Of a DNA stretch of 14,729 bases, positions 6,849 through 14,710 are shown piece by piece; positions within the stretch are counted from its first letter, which is position 1; each line of letters begins with the position of its first letter. A program made the position numbers and the translations under genes. Source of the stretch: JBKHHU01 sp046539045 (GTDB lineage: Bacteria; Planctomycetota; Phycisphaerae; SM23-33); the NCBI GenBank assembly GCA_046539045.1, contig JBKHHU010000070.1:1-14729 (forward strand), written 5' to 3'. Under the pieces are notes generated by a model, which made no database searches, had not been told where the DNA came from, and saw nothing but the letters and a program-made list of their open reading frames with translations.

Positions 6849-7921
6849 GCAAGCTCTTTCCCGACAGCGTACAGGAGCGGCATCCGTTCTGGCGCGGCAT
6901 GAAGGACTTCTTCTGGGTGGCCCTGCTGACGCTCCTGATCTGGGTTTACGCGGACATGGAATTCACCGATACCATGGAATTCCGTGCCACGCTCGTGCTC
7001 AGCGCCGGCAATGATGAATCGATCATTCTGCAGTCGGACCGGGAAATTCCGTTGACCTTCAAGCTGCAGGGCAACCGCAGCAGTCTGGAACAGTTCAAGT
7101 TCCGCCTGCAACGCGAACTCGGCAGTCGTCTCGCATACGACGTATCCCGCTACAGCCCGAACGAAGACAGCATCCCCCTGCCGGTGGCGCCGATGGTCGA
7201 ACAGTCCGCCGCCGTGGTGCGCGAGGGGCTCACCGTTGTCAGCGCTTCACCGACCACCACCACCATTCGGCTGGATCGGCGAATTCTCGTGCAGGACGTG
7301 CCGGTCCAGCCGGACTTCGTCGAGGGGGAGCTGGCCGAGGATCACGTGCCCACGATCAAACCTGCGCGGGTCGATCTTCGCGTCGCGCAAACGGAATGGA
7401 AGCAGTTCATGCGGGGCCGGTCGGAGAACGATCCGCCGGAACTGCGGACCCAGCCGATCGACCTGTCCGCGGTGGAAACCGGAACCGTGCTCCAGCGGCA
7501 GGTACCGGTCCAGCAGAGTATCGAGGGTGTAGAGATCGAGCCGATTCCGGGCGCCGTAACCGTTGAGTTCAAGGCGTCCAAGGGGCTTGCCCAGGATGAG
7601 AGAACGGTCACCGTCTATTGGCAGGTTCCTCCCGCCTGGGCCGAGGACGAGACGATGCAGCAGTACAATTTCGTCCGGAAGGATCCGCTGGAGTGGCGGC
7701 GGCAGATCACCGTCAAGGGACCCAAGCAGGATCTTGAACAACTCCAGCCGGGCGATATCGACGCATTCATCGTGCTGACCGATGACGACCTCAAGCCGAT
7801 CAAGAGCTGGTTGACGCGGGAAGTGCAGATCGTCTTCCCACGCGGGCTCAAGATTCAACTTGTCAGTGAGGCACCGTCGGTGAACTTCAAACTCGAGCGG
7901 ATCGGGACGGAGGGGGAATAG
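6845..7921 (+). CDS. cdaR: CdaR-like YbbR-domain membrane protein
   Basis: A 358-residue protein with one N-terminal membrane helix (about 21-36, preceded by basic residues) and a long extracytoplasmic part. That part is built from beta-rich segments that resemble repeated YbbR domains: strand-turn blocks ending in short proline-rich linkers, for example near 85, 150, 240 and 345. In Firmicutes, CdaR sits beside CdaA in the membrane and modulates c-di-AMP synthesis. The identification rests mainly on the overlap with cdaA plus this topology, because the repeats are divergent. The start codon shares ATGA with the cdaA stop. The gene ends in TAG at 7921, and its last 67 bases are antisense to the convergent lipoprotein gene. 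No glmM follows, unlike the usual three-gene order. Confidence 0.85.
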   Translation: MSKLFPDSVQERHPFWRGMKDFFWVALLTLLIWVYADMEFTDTMEFRATLVLSAGNDESIILQSDREIPLTFKLQGNRSSLEQFKFRLQRELGSRLAYDVSRYSPNEDSIPLPVAPMVEQSAAVVREGLTVVSASPTTTTIRLDRRILVQDVPVQPDFVEGELAEDHVPTIKPARVDLRVAQTEWKQFMRGRSENDPPELRTQPIDLSAVETGTVLQRQVPVQQSIEGVEIEPIPGAVTVEFKASKGLAQDERTVTVYWQVPPAWAEDETMQQYNFVRKDPLEWRRQITVKGPKQDLEQLQPGDIDAFIVLTDDDLKPIKSWLTREVQIVFPRGLKIQLVSEAPSVNFKLERIGTEGE

Positions 7922-8190
7922 CTTCTTCGCTGAACCCTTGGTTCGTCGCGAATCCGCGCCGCGAGCCGGCTCTTTCTACGACCGTCCCCGTGGAAGGTCT
8001 TGGCCTCGGTCTGCTTTCCGCATACCGGGCAAGCGGCAGTGCCGCTGGAGGCTTGCTCGGCCGGACATTTCGTGTCTGTAGCTTCCTGTGACCCATCGCC
8101 CAGCGGGCACTGGCCCTTACCACACTGACAGCCGCCGAGCAACAGCGTTACCATCACGACCAGCCCACCCAGCAGAAACGGCAATTTCAT
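7855..8190 (-). CDS. Small cysteine-rich lipoprotein, unrecognised
   Basis: A 111-residue ORF with a convincing lipoprotein signal: MKLPF, a hydrophobic core and the lipobox LLGGC, with lipidated Cys at 21. The mature part is rich in cysteine (21, 23, 28, 42, 54, 57), including CPVC at 54-57 that could bind metal or form a disulfide. The ATG at 8190 has AGGA 8 nt upstream and places the signal peptide correctly. From about residue 68 the sequence becomes arginine-rich with less typical codons (AGA, CGA, AGG), and its last 22 codons are antisense to cdaR. The C-terminal third may therefore be unselected read-out after loss of the original stop or a frameshift. Function unknown. It lies downstream of the DUF4038 gene on the same strand with a 113-nt gap. 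Confidence 0.65.
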   Translation of the reverse strand: MKLPFLLGGLVVMVTLLLGGCQCGKGQCPLGDGSQEATDTKCPAEQASSGTAACPVCGKQTEAKTFHGDGRRKSRLAARIRDEPRVQRRSYSPSVPIRSSLKFTDGASLTS

Positions 8191-8303
8191 ATCAATTCCT
8201 ATCGGACACACGAACCCGCCGACGGATCTCGCCGGCGCGACAACAGTGTACCGGCCGGCGGACGCCCACCAAACCCTGCTCAGCCGGTTTACGGGTTCGA
8301 CGA

Positions 8304-9827
8304 TCAACCACCGAGCACGAATACCCAGTCGCGGTCATCCGGAACGGGCAGGATCCACCCGCCGTCAGGATGCTCCTGGAGCGTGAGCGCCTTCCAGACC
8401 CCGGTCCGCAGGTCGAAACGTCGGGCAGTTTCCAAAGCACTCACACCAGGAGTGCCCAGCACCATCGGTTCCTTGGCGGCCATGATGTACGCAACATGAC
8501 ACCCGCCGGGCTCGGCCAGACAATACGCATGGGCAGCTTCGCCCCGCAGCAGTTCATCCCGCGGCTCCATTCGCCACCAGGGAACGGCCTGGAACAGTTC
8601 CCGCACGCGGATCACCTGCTCGTCCCACCGCCAGTTCTCGTCGTCGGCCTCGCAACCGAAAGGCGTCGGGTGCCGCAGGCCTCCGAAGTAGGTAGACCCC
8701 CAGCCGGTGACGAAGTACCCACCGGCCATGGCAATCTCCCACGTGATCGCCCGCATACCTTTGGGCCCGTCCATCCCGTCATGAAACTTCCGCATCCAGT
8801 AACCGTATTCTGCATTAAACACGGGCTTGCCATGCACGCGGGCATTGATGATCTCTCCATGGCGCTCGCGGTAGACCTGTTGACAGTCGCCGAGGTCGCA
8901 CCATGGCTCGCGGGCGAAGTATGGGTGCACCGTGCCTCTACCGCCCCCGTGAACGCAAAGAACCCGGCGATGCGGGTCCCACCGACGGAACTCCGCGCCG
9001 ATCTGCGCCACCGACGCTCGCGTGTCGCCGTCTATGTGAACACCTCGCCCGGGTTTCCACTCGCCGGCAACGCAGAACATCGTGTTGCCCGCACCATATC
9101 GGGCGGCGATGTAGCGCGCGTAGCGGAGGCGGGCGGACTGGTCCGGGAACATGTCCCAGGAAACCAGCTTGGCCTCCGGGTCACGCTTCTGCCAACTGAT
9201 GTAGCAGAAGGCGGTGATTCCCAGCGGCCGGAGGTGCCCCAGACGCACGTCAACTTCCTGCCAGAACGCCGGATTCAGCTTCTGCTCTCTCCCGACAGGG
9301 TCGTATTCGCCGGCGCGGCTCCATGCATCCCCGCCTTCATTCCGCCCCCACGCCATCAGCTTGATGTTCAGCAGATTGAAGCCCTGTTGTGCACGCGTGT
9401 CGGCATAGGCCATTACCGCCTGTCGGTCGCACCCGTCTTCGGGGCGGGACGTTGTGTACGCCCACTGCGTGTCGCCGAAGACGTAGAACGGATCGCCATT
9501 CTGGTACCGTAGCCAGTTCGGGCGCTCGGGCCAGGGAGCCGGTGCGCCCCGCAGATCGCCTTCGATGCATTCGAAGCTTCCGGTTTTCCCGTCGAGGCCG
9601 GCATCGCTACTGCGGGTCCGCCATTCCCATCGGCCGGGCGTGTCCGGAGAGAATCGGAACCGCCAAACATTCTCGCCATCCCAGAACAGCGAACCGGGAC
9701 GAATCTCCCCGCCGGGCGAAGTAAATTCCACCCGCGCTTCGCACTGGCGATACGGATTGTCGTAGCTGCCGGTGTGGTGAAACTGTTTTTCGTGGATATC
9801 GAACTGTCGGACCGCAGTGTCGGCCAT
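8304..9827 (-). CDS. Putative glycoside hydrolase, DUF5060-DUF4038 architecture
   Basis: A 507-residue protein with three parts. An N-terminal beta-sandwich (about 8-95; FDIHEKQF, FWDGENVWRFRFSPDTPG) resembles DUF5060. A TIM-barrel-like domain (about 105-420), starting with the typical RYQNGDPFYVFGDTQWAY, resembles DUF4038, the fold of apiosidase-type GH140 enzymes. A C-terminal beta domain (about 425-507) resembles the putative collagen-binding domain often found in this architecture. Candidate catalytic acids are Glu256 (VAGEW) and Glu340 (FNAEYGY); this is inferred from position only. There is no signal peptide, so the enzyme is probably cytoplasmic and acts on imported sugars; the substrate is unknown. 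The start has GGAGG about 7 nt upstream. It lies downstream of aspS but is separated by a 12-bp hairpin, and no strong promoter of its own was found. Confidence 0.85.
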   Translation of the reverse strand: MADTAVRQFDIHEKQFHHTGSYDNPYRQCEARVEFTSPGGEIRPGSLFWDGENVWRFRFSPDTPGRWEWRTRSSDAGLDGKTGSFECIEGDLRGAPAPWPERPNWLRYQNGDPFYVFGDTQWAYTTSRPEDGCDRQAVMAYADTRAQQGFNLLNIKLMAWGRNEGGDAWSRAGEYDPVGREQKLNPAFWQEVDVRLGHLRPLGITAFCYISWQKRDPEAKLVSWDMFPDQSARLRYARYIAARYGAGNTMFCVAGEWKPGRGVHIDGDTRASVAQIGAEFRRWDPHRRVLCVHGGGRGTVHPYFAREPWCDLGDCQQVYRERHGEIINARVHGKPVFNAEYGYWMRKFHDGMDGPKGMRAITWEIAMAGGYFVTGWGSTYFGGLRHPTPFGCEADDENWRWDEQVIRVRELFQAVPWWRMEPRDELLRGEAAHAYCLAEPGGCHVAYIMAAKEPMVLGTPGVSALETARRFDLRTGVWKALTLQEHPDGGWILPVPDDRDWVFVLGG

Positions 9828-9924
9828 ATTTTGCCTCCGTTCGTAGCATCACAAGCTCCTGTTATTGTTCGGACGATACGCGAGGATGCAAGTGCCTTTG
9901 CAAGGCGGGTTAAGCGCATAGGAA

Positions 9925-9957
9925 ACGCGGCAGGCGTTTTCGGGTCGCCTGCCGCGT
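9925..9957 (-). terminator. Probable aspS transcription terminator hairpin
   Basis: A perfect 12-bp inverted repeat (9925-9936 with 9946-9957; core GCGGCAGGC) has a 9-nt loop. Read on the minus strand it lies 51 nt after the aspS stop and is followed by a short T run ending the stem (GTTTCC). The stem is strong and the T tract is weak, so termination is likely but not certain. It separates aspS from the DUF4038 gene. Confidence 0.55.
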
Positions 9958-9983
9958 CAACTATCGCTCGGCTTGTCAGGTTC

Positions 9984-10000
9984 CGGGACCAGCCGTCCCG
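9984..10000 (-). repeat. Short hairpin just after aspS
   Basis: CGGGAC and GTCCCG form a 6-bp stem with a five-base loop, 8 nt after the aspS stop codon on the minus strand. It has no T tract. It may be a 3'-end structure acting together with the longer hairpin further downstream. Confidence 0.35.
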
Positions 10001-10008
10001 TGATATTG

Positions 10009-11841
10009 TCATTCCGTCGTCGGCACCTCGTCGGCGTCGGCGGGCGGTTCGATCACCTGAATATCCAACTCTTCCAGCTGCTTCGGATCGACCGCCGACG
10101 GAGCGTTGGTCAGCGGGCATCCGCCGCGGGCCGTCTTCGGGAAGGCGATCACGTCGCGGAGGCTCTTTCCGCCCGTCATCAGCATGACGAACCGGTCCAG
10201 TCCCAGCGCGATCCCACCGTGGGGCGGGGCGCCGAACCGCAGTGCATCCAGCAGGAAGCTGAACTTCACCTTGGCTTCCTGTTCGCTGATGCCCAGCAAC
10301 TGGAAGACCTTCTGCTGGACTTCAGGGGAGTGGATACGAATCGACCCACCGCCCAGCTCCAGACCGTTGCAGACGATATCATAGGCGTTGGAGCGAACCT
10401 TGCCCGGGTCGGTCTCCAGCAGCTCCATATCCTCGTTCTTCGGGCTGGTGAACGGGTGGTGCAGCGAATCCCAACGGTCCTCGTCCTCGTTCCATTCCAC
10501 CAGCGGGAAGTCGACCACCCAGCACCACTTGAAGTCCTCGGGATCATACAGCTCCAAATCGGCAGCGAGTTTGCTTCGCAGCGCCGCCAGCACGCGGTGC
10601 ACGACGGTGGCCTTGTCGGCCATGAAGAAAATGATGTCGCCGTCGGACGCTCCGGAACGCTCGGTCAGCTCCGCCTGAACCTCTTCGGACAGGAACTTGC
10701 TGACGCCACCGGCGAACTGGCCGTCCTCGATTTTGCATCAGGCCAGGCCCTTGGCACCGTACTCGGATGCGAAGGCGGTATACTGATCGATCTCCTTGCG
10801 GGTGAATTTGGCCCCGCCCTTGGGCACGATGACCTTGACGATCCCGCCGGATTCGACCGCGCCGGTGAAGACCTTGAAGTCGGTTTTGGCTACGATATCC
10901 GACACGTCGGTCAGCAGCATCTCGAACCGAAGGTCCGGCCGATCGATTCCGTACTTGTCCACCGCTTCAGCGTAGGTCATCACCGGTACGTCTTCGGGGA
11001 ACGGCTTGCCGGCCAGCTCGCAGACGGCGGCGATGACCTCGTTGGTCGCGTCGATGACTTCCTGCTGCGTGGCGAAGCTCATCTCGACGTCCAGCTGGGT
11101 GAATTCCGGCTGGCGGTCGGCACGGAGATCTTCATCTCGGAAGCAGCGGACGATCTGGTAATACTTGTCCAAGCCGCCGACCATGAGGATCTGCTTGAAC
11201 AGCTGCGGGCTCTGCGGCAGCGCGTAGAAGTCGCCCTGCTGGATCCGCGAGGGAACCAGGAAGTCGCGGGCGCCTTCCGGTGTGCTCTTGGTCAGGAACG
11301 GGGTTTCGACCTCGATGAAGCCCTGCTCGTCGAGCTTGTCCCGCATGACCTTGCAGATCTTGTGCCGCATCATCAGCGTGCGGGTCAGTTCCGGTCGGCG
11401 GATGTCGATATAGCGGTATTTCAGTCGCGTCTCTTCCGAGACGTCCGTGTATTCGTCGGGGCTGAACGGGACGACATCGGACTTGTTCAGCAACGTCAAC
11501 TTCGTGCCGAGTACCTCGACCTGTCCGGTGGGCAGCTTGGGGTTGATGCGGTCCTCACCGCGGTGCCGGACCGTGCCGGCCACGCTGATCACCCATTCGT
11601 TGCGCAGGGAGCGGGCGAGGTTGTAGCGGGCGACCTGTTCGGCGTCATTGTCATTATCGGGCAGGTCGAACACGACCTGCGTCACGCCCTCCCGATCGCG
11701 GAGGTCGATGAATACGACCCCACCGTGGTCACGGTAACTTCTAACCCAGCCACACAGGCGAACTTCCTTGCCGATATCCTCGGCCCGGAGCCCGCCGCAT
11801 GTGTGCGTCCGATTCAGCACTTCGTCGCTAAACGTTTCCAT
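10009..11841 (-). CDS. aspS: Aspartyl-tRNA synthetase (aspartate--tRNA ligase) with an in-frame TGA at codon 368
   Basis: The enzyme charges tRNA-Asp with aspartate. The frame from 11841 to 10009 encodes a complete bacterial-type AspRS of 610 codons: an OB-fold anticodon-binding domain (about 1-115), class II motif 1 (174-196), motif 2 (FRDEDLRADRQPEFTQLD, 234-251), the inserted GAD domain (about 305-430), and motif 3 (GIALGLDRFVMLM, 543-555, with the conserved Arg). The TGA at 10738-10740 splits it into 367 and 242 codons inside the GAD domain, with no frame change. The 38 codons after TGA (KIEDGQFAGG... to SDGDIIFF) match the family. The next ATG (10623) has no ribosome-binding site, so a separate second protein is unlikely. 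The start at 11841 has GAGGAG close upstream. The OB-fold has RDHGG (His39), associated with non-discriminating AspRS. The gene may be intact in life, a true mutant, or recoded. Confidence 0.93.
10738..10740 (-). other. In-frame UGA codon within aspS
   Basis: The coding strand reads GGC CTG GCC TGA TGC AAA ATC, in the segment where AspRS proteins commonly read GLAW or GLAY. A single base (T on the plus strand at 10738; C would give TGG, Trp) accounts for the stop. UGA is the terminal stop of aspS itself and of at least five other genes here, so UGA is not generally sense. Confidence 0.9.
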
Positions 11842-11947
11842 GGGGCTCCTCGTATGTCAGTGGCCGCTTGGAGTTTCGCCCCGGCGCGTGCTACAGGCCT
11901 GGAGCGAAAATGTACGTGCGTCCCCACCGCGGAGACGCAGAAGAAAG

Positions 11948-11975
11948 AATGTATCGGATTTTTTGATTTCTTCAA
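11948..11975 (-). promoter_or_regulatory. Possible aspS promoter
   Basis: On the minus strand TTGAAG (11970-11975, four of six matches to the -35), a 16-nt AT-rich spacer and TACATT (11948-11953, four of six matches to the -10). The predicted leader is about 100 nt. The local AT richness stands out against the GC-rich surroundings. Confidence 0.35.
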
Positions 11976-12099
11976 CAGGAAAGGCACTCGACGACCGACC
12001 GCCAACGCCCTTCTGGGCAACCACTCCCGACCACCCTGCCACAACCGCCCAGCATCTCCAGCCCGCAAACCGGTCTCCCGGGCCCGCAGCAACGTGCCA

Positions 12100-12115
12100 T
12101 GGAACGTACAGTCCA
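12100..12115. promoter_or_regulatory. Candidate operator upstream of the beta-mannosidase promoter
   Basis: TGGAACGTACAGTCCA is a 16-bp imperfect palindrome (TGGA-N2-GTAC-N2-TCCA) ending 1 bp before the -35 box at 12117. A third TGGA half-site overlaps the -35, and GTCCATTGGAC (12111-12121) is itself a perfect palindrome about a central base. The layout suits a dimeric sugar-responsive regulator, but none is encoded in the window. Confidence 0.35.
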
Positions 12116-12116
12116 T

Positions 12117-12145
12117 TGGACATGCGGCCGGGGCACGGGTACATT
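12117..12145 (+). promoter_or_regulatory. Sigma70-like promoter for the beta-mannosidase gene
   Basis: TGGACA (12117-12122, five of six matches to the -35), a 17-nt spacer, and TACATT (12140-12145, four of six matches to the -10). The predicted start is near 12152, giving a leader of about 40 nt before the ATG at 12192. Confidence 0.45.
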
Positions 12146-12191
12146 GTGCCGACCGACAACGACACAGCTTCACCGAAAGGCCTAAAAGCGC

Positions 12192-14672
12192 ATGCAGACC
12201 ATCGATCTGAGCGGCACGTGGTCCGTCAAACAACGAGGCTCCACTGAAGAAACCCCCGCCACCGTCCCCGGCTGCGTACACACCGATCTTCTCGACGCGG
12301 GCAAAATCCCCGATCCGTTCTATCGCGACAACGAGAACGACCTGCAGTGGATCGGGTTTGCGGACTGGATGTATTCGCGGACGTTCGACGTTGCTCCCGA
12401 GACACTGGAGCACGAACATGTTCTGCTCCGCTGCGAAGGGCTGGATACGTTTGCCGAGATCCGGCTGAATGGTAAGAAGCTGGCCCGGACCGACAACATG
12501 TTCCGCACGTACGAGTTCGATGTCCCCGACCGGCTTCGGGCAGGCGAGAACGATATCGTGGTCACGTTCCGCAGCACGCTTCCCTACATGGAGAAGAAAC
12601 ATCGCGAACGACGCATGCACGCCTGGAATGCTGCCGGCGGGCAAGCCTACCACGGCGCCGCCTACGTGCGGAAAATGCCGTGCAACTACGGCTGGGACTG
12701 GGGGCCGATGCTGGTCACCTCGGGCATTTGGCGTCCGATATCGATCGTGGCCTTTGACACCGCGCGGATCGACGACGTGCATGTCAGGCAGGACCATTCG
12801 CGGCGCGGAAGTGTCGGCCTGAATATCGACCTCCAGACCGAGAAGACCGGCAGGAGTAAACTCACAGCCGCCATCAGCGTCACGCTCAACGGAAAGGTCG
12901 TGGCGGAGGAAACGGTCGGGGTGACCGGCAAAACCTGTCAGGCATTACTCGAGGTAACCGACCCGCAGCTCTGGTGGCCGAATGGCATGGGCGACCAGCC
13001 GCTGTACGACGTTGCGGTGGTGCTGAAAGACGCCGACGGAATTGCGCTGGACAGGTGGACCCGGCGCGTCGGTCTGCGGGAGTTCCGACTGGTCCGGGAG
13101 AAGGACCAGTGGGGCGAGAGCTTCAAGTTCTCCTGCAACGGACGTGATTTCTTTGCCAAGGGCTCCAACTGGATCCCTGCCAGCCCCTGGCCGACCGCGG
13201 TGACCCGGGAGACGTACGACCGCCTGCTGGAATCGGCTGCGAATACGCACCAGAACATGATCCGCGTCTGGGGCGGGGGCATTTACGAAGACGACTACTT
13301 CTATGATCGATGCGACGAACTGGGCCTGTGCGTCTGGCAGGACTTCATGTTCGCCTGCTCCACATACCCTGCCTACGATGAGGATTTCCTGACGAATGTA
13401 GCCATCGAAGCCGAACAGAACATCAAACGGATCCGCTCTCACGCGAGCCTGACTCTCTGGTGCGGCAATAACGAACTTGAGCAGGGCCTCGTGGGCAACG
13501 AATGGTCGGACCGGCAGATGAGTTGGGACGACTACAAAACGCTCTTCGACAAGCTCCTGCCAAAGCTGGTCCGGAAGTTCGACCCGCAGACCGATTACTG
13601 GCCGAGCAGCGGACACAGCCCCGGACGAAAACGCGGCGACAGCCACGACCCGAGCGTGGGAGATGCCCACCTGTGGGGCATCTGGCACGGCGGGAAACCG
13701 TTCGAATGGTTCCACGGCTGTGAGCATCGGTTCAACAGCGAGTTCGGGTTCCAGAGCTTCCCCGAGCCGAAGACCGTCTACGGGTACACCGCACCGGAAG
13801 ACCGCAACATCACCCATCCGATCATGGAGCACCATCAACGGTCCAAGCAAGTCGGAAACAAACGGATCGGGCAGGTGATGCTCGACTGGTTCCGCATGCC
13901 GAAGGACTTCGAGAGCCTGCTGTGGCTGTCGCAGATCCAGCAGGGCCTGGCGATCCGGTACGGCGTGGAACACTTTCGGCGGCTCTCGCCGCGTTGCATG
14001 GGCACCCTGTACTGGCAGCTCAACGACAACTGGCCGGTGGCGAGCTGGTCGTCGATCGACTACCACGGCCGGTGGAAAGCGGTGCACTACATGGTGAGTC
14101 GCTACTTCGCACCCGTCGCCTTGACCGCCGTGGCCGACACCGAGAACGACAAGCTGGAGCTCTGGACCGTTTCGGACCTCGAGAAGTCGACCCGTGCAGA
14201 CCTCAACTGGCAGCTGGTGACACCGGCAGGTGCGATTGTGGACGAGGGTTCGCGAACCGTGCGTGTACCCGCCGGCCGGGGCAAACAGATTGCCGGTATC
14301 GACGCGAAGAAGGCCATCGCCGAGCACTCCCGCGACAGTCTGATGCTGTTCGCACGACTGACTACCGAAAGCGGGCCGGCTAGCGAAACCTTCCTGCCGC
14401 TGGCCCGGCCGAAGCGGTACTACCTTGAGGATCCCGGCTTCCGCATCTCGAGCAAGTCCGTCGCCGCCGGATTCGAGGTAACGCTGAGAGCGGAAAAGCC
14501 CGCCCTCTGGATCTGGCTGGAACTGGAGGATGCCGACGCCGACTTCAGCGACAACTTCTTCCATACCAGGGGCGGAGTGGAGATCAATATCCACGCCCAG
14601 CCGTGGCAGAAGATGACCGCGAAGGAATTCGCCGGGCAACTCAAGGTTCGCAGCCTGATCGACACCTATTAA
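12192..14672 (+). CDS. Beta-mannosidase, glycoside hydrolase family 2
   Basis: The family removes terminal beta-linked mannose from manno-oligosaccharides with retention of configuration. The 826-residue protein has the GH2 order: jelly-roll sugar-binding domain (about 1-185, starting LSGTW, with NYGWDWGP at 165-172), immunoglobulin-like domain (about 190-300), TIM barrel (about 305-620) and C-terminal beta domains. The acid/base is Glu428 in WCGNNE and the nucleophile is Glu517 in FNSEFG; both are the beta-mannosidase forms of these motifs, and the length fits. No signal peptide is present, so it should act in the cytoplasm on imported oligosaccharides. GAAAGG lies about 12 nt before the ATG, a slightly long spacing. 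It is divergent from aspS with its own promoter and is followed after 38 nt by another possible gene start. Confidence 0.95.
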   Translation: MQTIDLSGTWSVKQRGSTEETPATVPGCVHTDLLDAGKIPDPFYRDNENDLQWIGFADWMYSRTFDVAPETLEHEHVLLRCEGLDTFAEIRLNGKKLARTDNMFRTYEFDVPDRLRAGENDIVVTFRSTLPYMEKKHRERRMHAWNAAGGQAYHGAAYVRKMPCNYGWDWGPMLVTSGIWRPISIVAFDTARIDDVHVRQDHSRRGSVGLNIDLQTEKTGRSKLTAAISVTLNGKVVAEETVGVTGKTCQALLEVTDPQLWWPNGMGDQPLYDVAVVLKDADGIALDRWTRRVGLREFRLVREKDQWGESFKFSCNGRDFFAKGSNWIPASPWPTAVTRETYDRLLESAANTHQNMIRVWGGGIYEDDYFYDRCDELGLCVWQDFMFACSTYPAYDEDFLTNVAIEAEQNIKRIRSHASLTLWCGNNELEQGLVGNEWSDRQMSWDDYKTLFDKLLPKLVRKFDPQTDYWPSSGHSPGRKRGDSHDPSVGDAHLWGIWHGGKPFEWFHGCEHRFNSEFGFQSFPEPKTVYGYTAPEDRNITHPIMEHHQRSKQVGNKRIGQVMLDWFRMPKDFESLLWLSQIQQGLAIRYGVEHFRRLSPRCMGTLYWQLNDNWPVASWSSIDYHGRWKAVHYMVSRYFAPVALTAVADTENDKLELWTVSDLEKSTRADLNWQLVTPAGAIVDEGSRTVRVPAGRGKQIAGIDAKKAIAEHSRDSLMLFARLTTESGPASETFLPLARPKRYYLEDPGFRISSKSVAAGFEVTLRAEKPALWIWLELEDADADFSDNFFHTRGGVEINIHAQPWQKMTAKEFAGQLKVRSLIDTY

Positions 14673-14710
14673 CGCGCGAGCACTCGTGCAGGATTCTGGT
14701 TCAGGAAGAG

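Larger units (their letters stand above)
11842..12191. other. 350-base divergent promoter region between aspS and the beta-mannosidase gene
   Basis: No gene is seen. It holds a minus-strand promoter candidate for aspS and a plus-strand promoter with operator-like repeats for the beta-mannosidase gene, listed separately. A T run at 11959-11964 has no adjoining stem and is not a terminator. The remainder has no recognised structure. Confidence 0.5.

Noticed and set aside
7940..7990. GCCG/CGGC hairpin after cdaR as its terminator
   Set aside because: The stem is only 4 bp with a mixed T/C tail, and the region codes for the convergent lipoprotein.
10009..10623. Separate gene for the C-terminal part of AspRS starting at the ATG at 10623
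   Set aside because: That Met is internal to the family alignment, there is no ribosome-binding site, and the 38 codons upstream of it back to the TGA are clearly AspRS sequence.
10735..10740. UGA-UGC in aspS as a selenocysteine codon
   Set aside because: AspRS is not a selenoprotein family, the position is not catalytic, and no convincing selenocysteine-insertion hairpin was recognised just downstream.
11954..11969. T run upstream of aspS as a terminator
   Set aside because: No stem precedes the T run on either strand; it fits better as an AT-rich promoter spacer.
9973..12210. 745-codon plus-strand open frame across aspS
   Set aside because: It is the antisense reading of aspS and its flanks. 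The frame stays open only because of codon bias, and the composition is not protein-like.
12945..14639. 564-codon minus-strand open frame opposite the beta-mannosidase
   Set aside because: Antisense shadow of a gene with clear GH2 catalytic motifs; no ribosome-binding site and no recognisable domain.
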